A stretch of 64,000 nucleotides of DNA, from contig CAUQKI010000007.1 in assembly GCA_963518955.1 (NCBI GenBank), forward strand, positions 20,723-84,722, in the 5' to 3' direction. Positions 57,931 to 64,000 of the stretch are shown here, piece after piece. The first letter of the stretch is position 1; every line of letters starts with the position of its first letter. The position numbers and the translations under genes were made by a program. The notes under the pieces were generated by a model that saw only the letters and a list, made by a program, of their open reading frames with translations, did not search any database and was not told where the DNA came from. The DNA comes from JABCPE02 sp963518955 (GTDB taxonomy: Bacteria; Bacteroidota; Bacteroidia; Flavobacteriales; Weeksellaceae).

Positions 57931-59679
57931 TTATTCGCCAGTGATAAGCTTATGAAGGCTCTGTTTTAGGCTTTCTATCAGAACTTTTTTCTCATCTATT
58001 TTGTCATAAGTATCTTTTAGCAGAGGATTTTCTCGCGAAGGGTTATTAAAGAAATTGATATTGTTCTCTAATTTCACCACTTCCGCCTCTAAATCAGCTA
58101 TTTGGCTCTTGATTTTTCTTGCTTTGTCAGTAAGCTGAGCTTCTGTAAGATTTTCTTCTTTCAGGTCAAATACATTGATTTTGTTTAACTTAAGTTTTTC
58201 TTTCAGAACTTTATTAAACTCATTGTTAATGCTCATTTTGTTTCTTGGAACTTTACCGATGCTGTCCCAAGAGCTCTTGATTTGCTCTATTTTTTCTACG
58301 CTTCCTTCCTCGTCATTTATTTGCTTTAATTCTTCAAGTAAAGCTTTCTTCTGATGGTAATTTTGTTTCCAATCATCCGTTGTAGAAGCGTTTTTCTCAC
58401 GGAAATTATTGAAAAATGTATTACAAGCATCACGGAAATCATTCCATACCTTATTTGCTTGATTTTTAGGAACATGTCCTATGTTTTTCCAGTCTTCTTG
58501 TAATTTTTTAAATAGAGGCACGGCAGTGTCCCAATCTTCAGAATGCATGTTGTCCTGTGCGATGGAAATCAGTTTTTGCTTTTCCTCTAAATTGACATGC
58601 TGTGAGTTTTTTAGATTTTTATAAAAATCATTTTTCTTAGCATTAAAGGCTCTAAGCGCGGTTTTGAACTCCGTCCAGTTTTGGTTGGATAATTTTTTAG
58701 GAACATTGCCCAGTTTCAAAAACTCACTGCGAAGCTGTTCTACTTGCTTTATTGCTTGTTGCCAAAAGTTGTGATTAAGAGCCTCTTTCGAAGAAACGAA
58801 ATCTTTCAGTTTTGCGATGATTTCATCTTTCTTTTCCAAAGCCTTCTGTTGTTCGACTTCTATTTGAGCCAAAAGTTCGGATTTTCTCTCGTGGATTTTA
58901 TTAGAAATTTCTTTGAAAACTTCCCAAGTGCTGTCACGAAACTCTTCCGCCACAGGCTCGGCTTCTTCTTTCCAAAGTCTGTGCAGATATTGTAGCTCAT
59001 TCAGTGCTTTTTGGACAGAAACTTCATTTATCAGCTCTTCTGCACGAGCGATGATGCTTTTTCTTTTTTCTAAATTGTGTGCATATTCCTGCTCGCGGTA
59101 TTCTTTATTTAAATCCAGCATTTGGTAAAACTGATTCAAATGATGGAAATAATTGTGATTCAGGTTTTTAAATTCAGATTTTGCAACTGCTCCAGCATTT
59201 GCCCATTCTTCTTTGATTTCTCTGATTGCACGGAATAGGTTGGTATTAGGCTCAGTATTGATGTAGAGATTTTTGAGTTTTTCTATGATTTGGTTCCTCT
59301 TTTCCAAATTTTCTTGGTGCTCTTTTTCTTGATTTTTGTTAAAGGCATCCAATTTTTCCTTGAAAATACTGACCAAAGCAGAATATTTGGACTGCTCTGG
59401 ATGTTCGTAAGAGAAATCTTCCATATCATTCCCTTCCTCTACGAAATCGTGTTTTTTATCCGCGATTTCATCTTGAATAAGGTGATAAGCCTTGTCTTTT
59501 AACTGATTGAATTTTTTAGCATGAGCTCCCGCATCTGGCTTATTTACAATACTTTCCATTTCGGATAAAAGTTCCTTTACAGAGAGCGTATCCAGAGCAG
59601 TCTGCTCATTTTCTTCTATTTCTTCGTAAGAATTGATATCTAGAAATTCTTCATTTTTGTTTTCCATTTCTGTACTCAT
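57931..59679 (-). CDS. DUF349 helical-repeat protein
   Basis: 582 residues, almost wholly helical, soluble, strongly charged. It contains at least five DUF349-type repeats of about 70 residues with a recurring W-K/R-x-x-G...P motif: EEWANAGAVAKSEF, SEFLKLGNVPKKLSNQNW, EDWKNIGHVPKNQANKVW, SSWDSIGKVPRNKMSINNEF. The N-terminus is acidic (ENEQTALDTLSVKELLSEME) and the C-terminus predicts a coiled coil (QIADLEAEVVKLENNINFF). Abundant in Bacteroidota, function unknown. Preceded by aroE on the same strand but separated by a terminator. Confidence 0.87.
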   Translation of the reverse strand: MSTEMENKNEEFLDINSYEEIEENEQTALDTLSVKELLSEMESIVNKPDAGAHAKKFNQLKDKAYHLIQDEIADKKHDFVEEGNDMEDFSYEHPEQSKYSALVSIFKEKLDAFNKNQEKEHQENLEKRNQIIEKLKNLYINTEPNTNLFRAIREIKEEWANAGAVAKSEFKNLNHNYFHHLNQFYQMLDLNKEYREQEYAHNLEKRKSIIARAEELINEVSVQKALNELQYLHRLWKEEAEPVAEEFRDSTWEVFKEISNKIHERKSELLAQIEVEQQKALEKKDEIIAKLKDFVSSKEALNHNFWQQAIKQVEQLRSEFLKLGNVPKKLSNQNWTEFKTALRAFNAKKNDFYKNLKNSQHVNLEEKQKLISIAQDNMHSEDWDTAVPLFKKLQEDWKNIGHVPKNQANKVWNDFRDACNTFFNNFREKNASTTDDWKQNYHQKKALLEELKQINDEEGSVEKIEQIKSSWDSIGKVPRNKMSINNEFNKVLKEKLKLNKINVFDLKEENLTEAQLTDKARKIKSQIADLEAEVVKLENNINFFNNPSRENPLLKDTYDKIDEKKVLIESLKQSLHKLITGE

Positions 59680-59723
59680 TACAATCAGTTTTTTGTTTAA
59701 TACTAAGCCAAATTTTGAGGATT

Positions 59724-59749
59724 AAAAAATGCCTCAACATTTCAAGGCA
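59724..59749 (-). terminator. Terminator of the rbfA-permease-aroE operon
   Basis: 6-bp stem on the minus strand (TGCCTT with GAGGCA, one G-U pair), 8-base loop, then TTTTTT. Confidence 0.65.
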
Positions 59750-59765
59750 CTAAATTAAAGGTTTT

Positions 59766-60488
59766 TTACTTAAAATTCCAAATTTCCCACGCTTTTTCTG
59801 CTTGTTGCTTTAGCATAAGAAGTCCATTCATCGTTTCTGCTCCCATTTCATGAGCTTTTTTAAGGAACTGAGTCTGAGGAGGATTGTAGATTAAATCTAT
59901 GACCACATGCTGAGAAGAAATCCCACCGAAAGGAAAGGGAAGGCTCTGCTCCACATTTGGGAAAGTGCCTACTGGCGTACATTGGATGATGATTTTATGC
60001 TCTTTTACGATTTCCTCCGAAAGATTTTTAAAATTAAGTTCGTTTTTCCTTGAAACTATTTGATAATCAATATTGTATTTGTCAAAAATATATTTCACGG
60101 CCTTTGCAGCTCCTCCATTTCCTAAAATCAGCGCCTTTTCTGATAGAATTTTTGGGTAAGTCAATAAGGATTTTTCAAAACCAAAAACATCTGTATTGTA
60201 CCCAATTTTCTTTCCATTTTTGATTAAAATACAATTGACTGCGCCTATTTTTTCGGCTCCATCACTCAGTTCATCTAAAAAAGGAATCACCTGTTCTTTG
60301 TAGGGAATGGTGACATTCAGCCCTCTGAGATTATCTATGTTGAATATTTTTTCTACTTCCTCAACTTGTTGAATATCAAATAAATCGTAAGAATAATCTG
60401 GTAGAGATAACTGATTGAATTTTTGTTCAAAATATTTTTTTGAAAACGAATAGGAAATATTCCTTCCGATAAGCCCAAATTTCATCAT
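59766..60488 (-). CDS. aroE: Shikimate dehydrogenase AroE
   Basis: Reduces 3-dehydroshikimate with NADPH in aromatic amino acid synthesis. 240 residues. Substrate-binding serines in IGRNISYSFSKKYF (SxS), catalytic Lys in NVTIPYKEQVIP, the GNGGAAKAV dinucleotide loop, and NTDVFGFEKSL. Shorter than E. coli AroE (272) as is common in Bacteroidota. Two starts differ by one codon (60488 or 60485). Last in the rbfA-permease-aroE group. Confidence 0.94.
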   Translation of the reverse strand: MMKFGLIGRNISYSFSKKYFEQKFNQLSLPDYSYDLFDIQQVEEVEKIFNIDNLRGLNVTIPYKEQVIPFLDELSDGAEKIGAVNCILIKNGKKIGYNTDVFGFEKSLLTYPKILSEKALILGNGGAAKAVKYIFDKYNIDYQIVSRKNELNFKNLSEEIVKEHKIIIQCTPVGTFPNVEQSLPFPFGGISSQHVVIDLIYNPPQTQFLKKAHEMGAETMNGLLMLKQQAEKAWEIWNFK

Positions 60489-60505
60489 TTTTATTGGCTT
60501 TAAAT

Positions 60506-61723
60506 CTAATTAGAAGACAAATGATGTCTATTCACTTTGGAGAAAATCCAAGAAACCATCAATCCGAATAAAAACGCTGATGATATGACAATCAGGTAGT
60601 TATATAAAGTTATTTTCACAGGGAAAGGCAAATCCAGCCCTACCGATGCCTTGAAAAAGCCTGTCTGTATCTGTAAAATACAAACTAAAGTTCCTAGTAT
60701 TAGCCCAAAGAAAACGCCTAAACAAACAATCAGTGCGCCTGTATAGAAATAGGTTTTTCTCAGTTGTGAAAATGTAAAACCTAACGAAATCAGTGATTTA
60801 GCTTGTTGTTTTTTGTCCAATTGCAGGATGATGATTGCACCAGCGAGATTGAATGTCGTAATGAAAATTACCAAAATAAAGATTAAATAAATAATCAGTT
60901 TTTCGGTATTTATCATCTTCCAAAACGCTTCGTTTTCCTCCATCTGAGTATTGATGTAGATGCTGTCATCGGCTAATTTTTCCAGCAGGGATTTTTTTAC
61001 TGCATCGGCTTGTTCGGGATTATTTAGTTTTATAGCGATTTGATAAGCCGAATTTTTTGGGAGATTTAGCAGTCTTTGGGAAAGCTCTATTGGTGCAATG
61101 ATATAGTTGTTAAGTTGTTCATTTTCAGAGAAAATACCTGTAACAAATATCGCTTCTTTATTAAAAATATCTTCTTCTTTATTGATGAGTCCTTCTCCTG
61201 CTTTTGGGATGAAAATAGTGGCAGTCGTATTGTCATCATCTCCACCAATGGGAATGCCTAACCTGTTGTTAAGAAGTCCTTCTACAACGACTTCGTTTTG
61301 GTATTGAAAGGAAGGATACTCTCCATATATTATGGATTTTTCAATGGGATTTATCTGTGTATAGACAGAATCAACTCCCTTTAAATAAGCGATTTCTCCG
61401 TTTTGATTATAATTGAGATAAACTTTTTCCTCAATTACTTTTGAAAAGGCTTTTATTTCAGGTTCTTTTTCTAATACAGAAATGATTTCTTCGGGATTTT
61501 TTAGCAGTTTTCCTTCCTTGCTTTTTATGGTTAAATCCGCATGGATATTGTTAATCAGTTCTTTATTAAGTTCCTCCAATCCAGAAAAAATAGAAATCAC
61601 TATAAACATCGCCATTACTGCAATAGTCATAGCTGTAGCAGCCAATCCTGTGATAAAGGACACAGCTTGACTGCCTTTTTTGGAAACTATGTATCGGAGA
61701 GCGATGTAGAAAGGGGTGTTCAT
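60506..61723 (-). CDS. FtsX-like ABC permease, LolC/E-type
   Basis: 405 residues: N-terminal helix (about 18-45, VSFITGLAATAMTIAVMAMFIVI), a large periplasmic MacB-like domain (about 50-270) and three C-terminal helices (LIIYLIFILVIFITTFNLAG, FYTGALIVCLGVFFGLILG, YNYLIVISSAFLFGLMVSWI). This is the topology of LolC/LolE, which extract lipoproteins from the inner membrane in complex with the LolD ATPase, but related permeases have other clients. No ATPase gene is adjacent. It is 2 bp after rbfA and 17 bp before aroE. Confidence 0.85.
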   Translation of the reverse strand: MNTPFYIALRYIVSKKGSQAVSFITGLAATAMTIAVMAMFIVISIFSGLEELNKELINNIHADLTIKSKEGKLLKNPEEIISVLEKEPEIKAFSKVIEEKVYLNYNQNGEIAYLKGVDSVYTQINPIEKSIIYGEYPSFQYQNEVVVEGLLNNRLGIPIGGDDDNTTATIFIPKAGEGLINKEEDIFNKEAIFVTGIFSENEQLNNYIIAPIELSQRLLNLPKNSAYQIAIKLNNPEQADAVKKSLLEKLADDSIYINTQMEENEAFWKMINTEKLIIYLIFILVIFITTFNLAGAIIILQLDKKQQAKSLISLGFTFSQLRKTYFYTGALIVCLGVFFGLILGTLVCILQIQTGFFKASVGLDLPFPVKITLYNYLIVISSAFLFGLMVSWIFSKVNRHHLSSN

Positions 61724-61725
61724 TT

Positions 61726-62085
61726 TTACAGAATAGGGTTGTCTCCTAGACCTTTTAGTTCTCGTTCTAGTTTTTCTACATCATCCAAAGAAGTGTCCAA
61801 ATAAAAATTGAGCTGTGGGATGGCTCTTACTTGTTTCGCCATTTTTTGCCCAATGAAATTTCTGTAATATGATTTGTTTTCCTCAATTTCTTTCATCACA
61901 GCATCTCTGAAATCCTGAGGGAAAATGCTTAGATAAACTTTGGCTATTCCTAGGTCAGCAGTGACTTTTACATCAGAAACACTTACCAATAGGCTTTGTT
62001 TGCTGTCCGATGCCTGCTTTCTAAAAAGTTCAGCTAGGTCTTCTTGTATGATTTGTGCTACTTTTCTTTGTCTGTTACTTTCCAT
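61726..62085 (-). CDS. rbfA: Ribosome-binding factor A
   Basis: Assists late 30S maturation and cold adaptation. 119 residues from the ATG at 62083-62085 (MESNRQRKVAQIIQEDLAEL); a TTG three codons upstream is inside the -7 box. KH-like fold with VTADLGIAKVYLSIF and the basic RAIPQLNFYLDTSLDD C-terminal motif. Transcript start is expected at or next to the ATG, so this may be a leaderless mRNA. Head of the rbfA-permease-aroE operon. Confidence 0.92.
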   Translation of the reverse strand: MESNRQRKVAQIIQEDLAELFRKQASDSKQSLLVSVSDVKVTADLGIAKVYLSIFPQDFRDAVMKEIEENKSYYRNFIGQKMAKQVRAIPQLNFYLDTSLDDVEKLERELKGLGDNPIL

Positions 62086-62091
62086 ATCCTG

Positions 62092-62099
62092 CAAAGATA
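62092..62099 (-). promoter_or_regulatory. -7 promoter box of rbfA, nearly leaderless
   Basis: Minus-strand TATCTTTG, exact match. It ends 6 bp before the ATG, so transcription probably starts on or within a base or two of the start codon. Confidence 0.55.
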
Positions 62100-62140
62100 A
62101 TATTTATTTAATCTATTGGATGTAATTTATGAAAAAAAAC

Positions 62141-62170
62141 TTGCTTTTAATAAATAAATTTTTACTTTTG
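62141..62170 (+). promoter_or_regulatory. Complete promoter of mscL
   Basis: TTG (62141-62143), 19-bp spacer, TACTTTTG (62163-62170): both boxes match the Bacteroidota consensus. It lies inside the longer reading frame that opens at 62129, which fixes the mscL start at 62192. Confidence 0.75.
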
Positions 62171-62191
62171 TGCAAATTAAAAAATGCATTT

Positions 62192-62566
62192 ATGAGTTTT
62201 ATTAAAGAATTTAAAGAATTTGCCATTAAAGGAAATGTGGTAGATATGGCAGTAGGGGTGATTATTGGAGGTGCTTTCGGTAAGATAGTGAGCTCTTTTA
62301 TAGAAGATGTTATCACACCTCTTCTTCTTACTCCAGCTTTAGAAGCTGCTAATTTGAAAAATATTGAAGAACTGACTCTGTTTGGAGGGGTTAAGTATGG
62401 AATGTTTCTTTCAGCGGTAATTAATTTTGTTATCATTGCTTTCATCTTATTCATGATGATAAAGGGAATTAATAAACTTAAAAATGAAAAACCAGCTGAC
62501 GAACCAGCAGCGCCTACGCAAGAGGAATTATTGACTGAAATTAGAGATTTATTGAAAAATAAATAA
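62192..62566 (+). CDS. mscL: Large-conductance mechanosensitive channel MscL
   Basis: Opens under membrane tension to release solutes during hypo-osmotic shock. 124 residues from the ATG at 62192 (MSFIKEFKEFAIKGNVVDMA). TM1 carries VGVIIGGAFGKIVSSF, the family hallmark; TM2 is MFLSAVINFVIIAFILFMMI; the cytoplasmic tail has PAAPTQEELLTEIRDLL. The gene is divergent from rbfA and ends in a strong terminator shared with the epimerase-like gene. Confidence 0.96.
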   Translation: MSFIKEFKEFAIKGNVVDMAVGVIIGGAFGKIVSSFIEDVITPLLLTPALEAANLKNIEELTLFGGVKYGMFLSAVINFVIIAFILFMMIKGINKLKNEKPADEPAAPTQEELLTEIRDLLKNK

Positions 62567-62603
62567 AAACAATATATTTCATTCATAAAAGTTTAAAATT
62601 GAC

Positions 62604-62636
62604 AAAAAATCCTCTCAAATTTGAGAGGATTTTTTT
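62604..62636. terminator. Bidirectional terminator after mscL
   Basis: Perfect 16-bp dyad (AAAAAATCCTCTCAAA and its complement) centred at 62619/62620, T-rich both ways, between converging genes. Confidence 0.85.
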
Positions 62637-63594
62637 ATTTCTTTAGTTTTATGGACAGGTTCTTTATCATGTCTTCGGACATTTCTTTTATTCCAAATTT
62701 ATAGTTTAGCCCCCAGTCTCTTTTAGCAATGCTGTCATCTATGCTTTTTGGCCAGCTTTCTGCTATTTTTTGTCTAAAATCAGGTTTATAAGAGATTTCA
62801 AAATCAGGAATTATTTTTTTAATTTCTTCTGCTAATTCTTCTGGTGTAAAGGACATTCCGCCCAAGTTATAAGATGTTCTTACTGAAATGTTTTCGCTAG
62901 GAGCTTCCATTAGTTTTATCGTTGCATCTATGGCATCTTCCATATATAGCATAGGCATGGCTGTTCCTTTTTGGATAAAACTTGTGTATTTTCCTTTTTC
63001 TATTGCTTCATAGAAAATTTCTACGGCATAATCTGTGGTTCCTCCTCCCGCAGGCGTCTGCCAAGATATAAGTCCTGGGTATCGGATGCTTCTGATATCC
63101 ACATTGTGTTTTTGGTGATAGTATTCACATAGTTTTTCGCCTGCTACTTTGGTTACTCCGTAGATAGTAGAAGGATTGAGTGCAACTTCCTGTTCTACAT
63201 TATAAGGAGAAATTCCTCTTCCAAAAACAGCAATAGAACTTGGCCAAAATATCTTTTTGATTAGTCCATTTTTTGCCATCTCACATAAATGAAGTAGAGG
63301 ATCTAAATTTACATTCCAAGCCAAAAGAGGCTGTTTTTCGGAAGTTCCAGATAGGAGAGAGGCTAGGTGATAAACAGTAGTAATGTTGTATTCTTTGATG
63401 ATTTTTTCTAATTCTTGGTGGTCAGTAACATCTAGTTTTATGTATTTTCCAGCGCTGTCTAGTCCTTCTTTTATATAAAGGTCAGAAGCTATTATGTTTT
63501 CCTTTCCATATACGCTGGCAAGTTTTGTTACTAATTCGCTACCTATTTGTCCATTGGCTCCGGTAATGAGAATTTTCTCCGTGTGTTCTTCCAT
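62635..63594 (-). CDS. SDR-type L-threonine 3-dehydrogenase
   Basis: 319 residues, NAD-dependent epimerase/dehydratase fold. ILITGANGQIGSELV nucleotide motif, LDVTDHQEL, VYHLASLLSGTSEKQPLLAWNVN, catalytic YGVTKVAGE (YxxxK), RYPGLISWQTPAGGGTTDYAVEIFY. The last stretch, including GGGTTDYA, is characteristic of the SDR-family threonine dehydrogenases that convert threonine to 2-amino-3-ketobutyrate, as distinct from UDP-sugar epimerases. No kbl gene is next to it. Minus strand, downstream of the tRNA array but separated by the tRNA terminator. Confidence 0.87.
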   Translation of the reverse strand: MEEHTEKILITGANGQIGSELVTKLASVYGKENIIASDLYIKEGLDSAGKYIKLDVTDHQELEKIIKEYNITTVYHLASLLSGTSEKQPLLAWNVNLDPLLHLCEMAKNGLIKKIFWPSSIAVFGRGISPYNVEQEVALNPSTIYGVTKVAGEKLCEYYHQKHNVDIRSIRYPGLISWQTPAGGGTTDYAVEIFYEAIEKGKYTSFIQKGTAMPMLYMEDAIDATIKLMEAPSENISVRTSYNLGGMSFTPEELAEEIKKIIPDFEISYKPDFRQKIAESWPKSIDDSIAKRDWGLNYKFGIKEMSEDMIKNLSIKLKK

Positions 63595-63660
63595 TTTTTA
63601 TTCATATTTTTCTGCAACGAAATTAAGAAAAATTAAAAAAATAGGAAAGTAAAAAACAAA

Positions 63661-63688
63661 AAACCTTTAACTGGAAAGTTAAAGGTTT
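63661..63688 (-). terminator. Terminator of the tRNA array
   Basis: 12-bp perfect stem (AAACCTTTAACT with AGTTAAAGGTTT), 4-base loop, and on the minus strand TTTGTTTTTT after the stem. It lies about 60 bp downstream of the last tRNA. Confidence 0.8.
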
Positions 63689-63747
63689 TAAACACCAAAT
63701 CACAAAATATTAATATGAAAAAAATTACTATTTTCTATTTATAAAAG

Positions 63748-63820
63748 TGACCTGGCTGGGATTCGAACCCAGGACCCATACATTAAAAGTGTATTGCTCT
63801 ACCAGCTGAGCTACCAGGTC
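63748..63820 (-). tRNA. tRNA-Lys (anticodon UUU)
   Basis: 73 nt. Acceptor GACCTGG pairs with CCAGGTC (7 bp), discriminator A, GGTTCGAAT T-loop, anticodon UUU in the ACTTTTAAT loop. The 3' CCA is not encoded (the next bases are CTT). It is the third gene of the array in the direction of transcription. Confidence 0.95.
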
Positions 63821-63847
63821 TACAATATGAATGAACAAATATCTTAT

Positions 63848-63933
63848 TGGTGTCTGCGACTGGATTCGAACCAGCACATCCTTAGGATACCACCCCCTCA
63901 AGATGGCGTGTCTACCAATTTCACCACGCAGAC
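63848..63933 (-). tRNA. tRNA-Leu (anticodon GAG), CCA encoded
   Basis: 83 nt plus an encoded CCA at 63850-63848. Acceptor GTCTGCG pairs with CGCAGAC, long variable arm (TATCCTAAGGATG) as expected for leucine tRNA, anticodon stem CCATC/GGTGG and loop TTGAGGG giving anticodon GAG. Same strand as its lysine neighbours. Confidence 0.93.
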
Positions 63934-63947
63934 TTATTGTCTTTTAG

Positions 63948-64000
63948 TGACCTGGCTGGGATTCGAACCCAGGACCCATACATTAAAAGTGTATTGCTCT
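63948..64000 (-). tRNA. tRNA-Lys (anticodon UUU), cut by window edge
   Basis: The visible 53 bases (3' acceptor arm, T arm, anticodon region) are identical to the lysine tRNA at 63748-63820. The 5' part lies beyond the right edge. The array probably continues. Confidence 0.9.

Noticed and set aside
62129..62191. N-terminal extension of MscL
   Set aside because: A full TTG-19-TACTTTTG promoter lies inside it and family members start at MSFIKEF.
62113..62586. 157-residue open frame opposite mscL
   Set aside because: Antisense to a clear mscL gene and its promoter; hydrophobic because mscL helices read in reverse.

Overview
The window looks like an ordinary chromosomal stretch of a low-GC (by eye about 35%) member of the Bacteroidota, class Flavobacteriia, most likely the Chryseobacterium/Elizabethkingia/Riemerella group (Weeksellaceae). 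The evidence is the gene content (DUF3098 between ftsX and uppP, DUF349 protein, PCMD lipoprotein with a PorT-like barrel, an F-type ATP synthase split into two loci, an NrdB with class Id-like residues) and the promoters. Many genes are preceded by the Bacteroidota -7 box TAnnTTTG with short leaders, and Shine-Dalgarno sequences are rarely evident. The species cannot be fixed from sequence reading alone. No insertion sequence, prophage, CRISPR array or rRNA gene was seen, and no gene-free gap exceeds 300 bp.

Layout. 1-4.7 kb: mgtE (cut by the left edge) and rsmA on the minus strand, then a plus-strand ftsX-DUF3098-uppP-truB operon. 4.7-9.0 kb: a Cys/His-rich small membrane protein, a TonB-dependent receptor and two homologous lipoproteins, a probable metal or heme acquisition locus. 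9.0-15.1 kb: galE and a DegT aminotransferase, a CBS protein, two PAP2 phosphatases, dapA. 15.2-23.6 kb: a 5'-nucleotidase split over two genes, recO, an S4 protein, then atpBEFHAG preceded by a small membrane protein in the atpI position. 23.8-32.7 kb: nrdB and nrdA separated by three small genes, a WG-repeat protein, dgt, an SPFH protein, an M28 peptidase. 32.8-37.2 kb: an accessory patch of GNAT, YD-repeat-like, SUKH-like and DUF695-RraB proteins that resembles an immunity-gene collection without toxins, a gene remnant and a DUF488 gene. 37.3-48.6 kb: purH, three tandem secreted paralogues, a PCMD lipoprotein with its barrel, priA, dacB, tpx, an SGNH hydrolase. 48.6-52.0 kb (minus): trpB with its own leader-peptide attenuator, then atpC and atpD, the missing ATP synthase subunits. 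52-63.6 kb: ribF, map, ribD, DUF349, aroE, a LolC/E-like permease, rbfA, mscL, an SDR-type threonine dehydrogenase. 63.7-64 kb: a minus-strand tRNA array Lys-Leu-Lys cut by the right edge.

How the genes relate. Several classic modules are visible: undecaprenyl-phosphate recycling and division (uppP, ftsX, dacB), riboflavin/FAD (ribD, ribF), dNTP balance (nrdAB with dgt) and ATP synthase assembled from two divergently placed loci. The most informative regulatory element is the trpB leader. It has a 27-residue leader peptide with tandem Trp codons, a segment able to form an antiterminator, and a strong terminator, all between atpC and trpB. The least explained stretches are the TonB/lipoprotein locus, the tandem secreted trio and the immunity-like island.
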